DNA of 64,000 nucleotides from Actinokineospora terrae (GTDB lineage Bacteria; Actinomycetota; Actinomycetes; Mycobacteriales; Pseudonocardiaceae), in assembly GCF_900111175.1 (NCBI RefSeq), contig NZ_FOGI01000004.1, forward strand, positions 186,001 to 250,000. Direction: 5' to 3'. The position numbers were made by a program, and so were the translations under genes. Below, piece after piece: positions 61,209 through 64,000 of this stretch. Numbering within the stretch: position 1 is the stretch's first letter; the number at the start of each line of letters is the position of its first letter. Below the pieces are notes generated by a model. It searched no databases. It saw nothing but the letters and a program-made list of their open reading frames with translations, and was not told the DNA's origin.

Positions 61209-62801
61209 TCAGCCGAAGTCGACGGAGCGCACAAGGGTGGCGCCGACCGAGGCGCCGATGGACTCCAGCACCGACTGGTCGACCACCCGGTCCACCCGCA
61301 GCAGCATCACCGCGTCGCCGCCGGAGGTCTGGCTGATCTGCGCGGCGTCGATGTTGATGCCGGTCTCGCCGAGCAGGGTGCCGACGGTGCCCATCACGCC
61401 CGGGCGCTCCGGGTACTCCAGCAGCAGCACGACGCCCTCGGCGCGCAGGTCGAAGGACCTGCCGTGCACCTCGACCAGCTTCTCCACCTGGCCGAGGCCG
61501 GACAGGGTGCCGCTGACGGTCACCACCGAGGCGTCCGGGTAGACCCCGCGCAGGGTCACCACGCTGCGGTGGTTGAGGCTCTCGCTCTCCTTGGCGACCT
61601 CGACGGTCACCCCGAGGGTCTCGGCCAGGCGCGGCGCGTTCACGAACGTCACCTGGTCCTCGACGATGCCCGCGAACACCCCGCGCAGCGCGGCGAGCGG
61701 CAGGATCGAGACGTCCTCAGTGGACAGTTCGCCGCGGACGAGCACGGTGATCGAGGTGGGCGCCTTGCCGCCGAGCGCGGAGAGCACGGTGCCCAGCTTC
61801 TGCACCAGCGGCAGGTACGGGCGGACCTCCTCGCCGACGGCGCCACCGGCCACGTTGACCGCGTCCGGGACGAAGTCGCCGCGCAGCGCCAACCGCACCG
61901 AGTGCGCCACGTCGGTGCCCGCGCGGTCCTGCGCCTCGCCGGTGGAGGCGCCCAGGTGCGGGGTCACGACGATGCCGGGCACGCCGAACAGCACGCTTTC
62001 GGTGGTGGGCTCCTGGGTGAACACGTCCACGCCCGCGCCGCCGACCTGGCCGCTGCGCACCGCGTCGACCAGCGCGTCCTCGTCGATCAGACCACCGCGG
62101 GCGGCGTTGACGATGAGCACGCCGCGCTTGGTCTTGGCCAGCGCGTCGGCGTTGATCAGGCCCTTGGTCTCCGGGGTCTTGGGCAGGTGCACGGAGATGA
62201 CGTCGGCGCGGGCCAGCAGCTCGTCGAGCTCGACCAGCTCGATGCCCAGCTGCGCGGCGCGCGCGGCGGAGGCGTACGGGTCGTAGGCGATGAGGGTGGT
62301 GCCGAACCCGGCCAGGCGCTGGGCGAACAGCTGCCCGATCTTGCCGAGTCCGACGACGCCCACGGTCTTGCCGAGCAGCTCGACACCGGAGAACGCGCCG
62401 CGCTTCCAGGTCCGATCCTGCAGCGTCTGGTTCGCGGCCGGGATCTGGCGGGCGACCGCGAGCAGCAGCGCGACGGCGTGCTCGGCGGCGGAGACGATGT
62501 TGGAGGTGGGCGCGTTGACGACCAGCACCCCCCGGTCGGTCGCGGCGGGCACGTCGACGTTGTCGAGGCCGACCCCGGCGCGGGCCACCACCTTGAGCGT
62601 GTCGGTCGCCTTGAGCACCTCGGCGTCGACCTGGGTGGCCGAGCGCACCAGCAGCGCGTCCGCGCCGGACACCGCGGCCAACAGCGCGGGGCGGTCGGTG
62701 CCGTCGACCTGGCGGACCTCGAACTCCGCGCCGAACACCTCCAACACGGACGGCGCGAGCTTCTCGGCGATGAGGACGACGGGGCGGCTCGTACTGGTCA
62801 C
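61209..62801 (-). CDS. serA: D-3-phosphoglycerate dehydrogenase
   Basis: 530 residues, the long type with ASB and ACT domains. First step of serine synthesis. NAD site VGVVGLGKIGQLFAQRLAGFG, catalytic Arg in LVNAARGGLIDE-like (IVNAARGGLIDEDAL), Glu in DVFTQEPTTES, His in VVTPHLGASTGEAQ. The intervening domain (about 320-450) and the ACT domain (VVLLLEYPERPGVMGTVGTLLGE) follow; ends LVRSVDFG. Start GTG at 62801. Its 3' end begins the 58-bp tandem array. Order leuB-serA is as in M. tuberculosis. Confidence 0.96.
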   Translation of the reverse strand: MTSTSRPVVLIAEKLAPSVLEVFGAEFEVRQVDGTDRPALLAAVSGADALLVRSATQVDAEVLKATDTLKVVARAGVGLDNVDVPAATDRGVLVVNAPTSNIVSAAEHAVALLLAVARQIPAANQTLQDRTWKRGAFSGVELLGKTVGVVGLGKIGQLFAQRLAGFGTTLIAYDPYASAARAAQLGIELVELDELLARADVISVHLPKTPETKGLINADALAKTKRGVLIVNAARGGLIDEDALVDAVRSGQVGGAGVDVFTQEPTTESVLFGVPGIVVTPHLGASTGEAQDRAGTDVAHSVRLALRGDFVPDAVNVAGGAVGEEVRPYLPLVQKLGTVLSALGGKAPTSITVLVRGELSTEDVSILPLAALRGVFAGIVEDQVTFVNAPRLAETLGVTVEVAKESESLNHRSVVTLRGVYPDASVVTVSGTLSGLGQVEKLVEVHGRSFDLRAEGVVLLLEYPERPGVMGTVGTLLGETGINIDAAQISQTSGGDAVMLLRVDRVVDQSVLESIGASVGATLVRSVDFG

Positions 62802-62938
62802 GCTGCGGCTCCTGGGCTGGCTCGGCGAGGGACGTGGTTACGGCGCTGTAACCCAAGGCAGCTCAGTCTAGGCGCGCCACTGAACCGTTCAACCCGAGGG
62901 TGAGGCAGGTGACATGGCAGTGTTTCGCCACCCCCCGC

Positions 62939-64000
62939 TCACTCCCCGATGACGGGCGGAGCGGTGAACTCGTCGTTGCCGAACATCTCGTCGTCGTCCC
63001 CCTCGACCAGGTACGCAGGCCGCTTGCGCACCTGATCCTTGACGGTCGGCAGATCATCAGGCTGAGCCGGCCGCAGCGGCATGGGCGTGCTGCCGGTGGG
63101 GTAGCCCCCGGACCCGGTCGGGCCGAAACCCCCCTGCCCGAACGCCTCCAACGGGGGCGGCGCCTGGGCCAGCGGCGGGAAGCCTGGCGGTGGCTCGCGG
63201 CGCGAGAGCGCGACCGTGGGGTTGTTCCTGGGCGATGCGGGAGGAGTTGGGGCAGGACGCGGCGAGGCGGGCGGTCGAGGCGGGACTACCGGCGAGAAGC
63301 TGCCACTCGACGCCCCGGGACGAGGTGGCGCTACTGGAGGAGAAGCAGAACTGGACATATCGGGGCGAGATGGCCCAACCGGGCGAAACCCAGGCCGCGA
63401 CGTGTCCGGCGGTCCAGCAGGCGGCAGCACCGGCTGCGGCCCGGTCTGGTGCGGCTGTCCGTGCGGACGCGGCGGCTGGGCCGGGAACGGCTGCGACACC
63501 GCCCCTGGCGACCTGCCCATCGTCGGCGGAATCGGTTGTCGCACATCACCACCGGGAACAGGCCGTGGCGGCTGCGCCCCGGTGTCGCGCACGGGAGCCC
63601 CGAACTGGCCGGATGTCCCAGGCGCGTGACCCGACCCCCGTGGCGGGAACGGCGCCACAGGCCTGGGGTCGCCTGGCCGCGCGGGCACCTGACCACGATC
63701 CACCGGAGGCTGTCGACCGGTGTCGGTAGGCGCGCCTGGCACGGGCAGCCTGCCCGAATGACCAGCCCGCGGACCGGATCCGGGCACGGGCACCGGCGCC
63801 GGAAGGTTCCCCGAGGTGACACCCGACTCGGCCGACCACCCCAGCGGAGGCGCTCGGCGGAGGGCGACCGTGGGGTGCTGGATGGCCTCGGTCTGACCGG
63901 GTTCGTCCTCGGGCCGGGGCGCCACGGTGGCGACCGGACGTTGTGGTGTCACGCGGGAGGGCAGGTCATCTCCTCCCGGGGCTGACGCACCCGCGGGGTT
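62939..64000 (-). CDS. Pro-rich protein of unknown function (5' end may lie outside window)
   Basis: At least 338 residues if started at the GTG near 63952; the frame stays open to the window edge, so the true start may be further upstream. The protein is dominated by Pro, Gly, Ser and Arg with no folded domain visible (NNPTVALSRREPPPGFPPL and similar). The C-terminus is different: DDLPTVKDQVRKRPAYLVEGDDDEMFGNDEF, acidic and more complex, probably the conserved part. Not recognised. It precedes serA on the same strand with a 137-bp gap. Confidence 0.55.
   Translation of the reverse strand, partial: NPAGASAPGGDDLPSRVTPQRPVATVAPRPEDEPGQTEAIQHPTVALRRAPPLGWSAESGVTSGNLPAPVPVPGSGPRAGHSGRLPVPGAPTDTGRQPPVDRGQVPARPGDPRPVAPFPPRGSGHAPGTSGQFGAPVRDTGAQPPRPVPGGDVRQPIPPTMGRSPGAVSQPFPAQPPRPHGQPHQTGPQPVLPPAGPPDTSRPGFRPVGPSRPDMSSSASPPVAPPRPGASSGSFSPVVPPRPPASPRPAPTPPASPRNNPTVALSRREPPPGFPPLAQAPPPLEAFGQGGFGPTGSGGYPTGSTPMPLRPAQPDDLPTVKDQVRKRPAYLVEGDDDEMFGNDEFTAPPVIGE

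Overview
The window is high-GC actinobacterial chromosome (roughly 70% G+C, GTG and TTG starts common, many GTGA/ATGA stop-start overlaps). Gene order follows the backbone that Mycobacterium tuberculosis carries around Rv2924c-Rv2996c: mutM-rnc-rpmF-DUF177-sepIVA, coaD-rsmD-pyc, rpmB-DAK-recG, ung-thiL-DUF3515-ddl, gpsA-plsC-cofC-ppk1-mutT1-hupB-leuDC-IclR, tRNA-Gln/Glu, FAH-leuB-serA. The filamentous-type polarity protein, the HelR-like ATPase, an RNase Sa homologue and DUF6230/DUF6114 genes point to Pseudonocardiales or a relative (Saccharothrix, Actinokineospora or Lentzea type). That placement is inferred from gene content only.

Layout. 0-5 kb: secreted or membrane proteins with Thr-rich tails, an unlinked KdpE and a PadR/HAAS pair. 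5-11 kb: DNA repair, RNA processing and ribosome genes, an RNase Sa-type exoenzyme, coaD and rsmD. 11-17 kb: accessory stretch with a HelR-like ATPase, a repeat element, a lower-GC hypothetical gene and a LuxR-family ATPase regulator. 17-28 kb: pyruvate carboxylase, then secreted F5/8-type, subtilisin-like and signal peptidase genes, a DUF6230/DUF6114 envelope cassette and a Scy-like coiled-coil protein. 28-40 kb: rpmB, DAK protein, recG, ung, thiL, ddl, and a MocR regulator facing a flavoprotein. 40-53 kb: cysteine dioxygenase with a Cys leader peptide, sigK-rskA, lipid and cofactor genes, ppk1, hupB and leuCD with its IclR regulator. 53-64 kb: two tRNAs, a HAD hydrolase, an FAD monooxygenase, an FAH protein, cimA with a Val/Ile attenuator, leuB, serA and the 3' part of a Pro-rich protein.

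Most notable signals. (1) A 145-bp palindromic element occurs three times (13400, 53269, 56801). All copies have the same length, and each lies downstream of a transcription unit in the same relative orientation; two share more than 300 bp of wider homology with 27-bp GTTGG arrays. (2) Three unrelated genes have the stretch around their own stop codon tandemly copied downstream: the CAP protein (17 bp x5), ung (about 305 bp x3) and serA (58 bp x4). (3) Two ribosome-sensing leaders are visible: a Val-Val-Ile-Ile-Ile peptide plus terminator ahead of cimA, and a peptide ending Cys-Pro-Cys-Arg ahead of cysteine dioxygenase. (4) Two enzymes carry unusual active-site changes (CimA HxHN to HxQD; subtilisin oxyanion Asn to Ser). 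All of this is read by eye; no database search was made.
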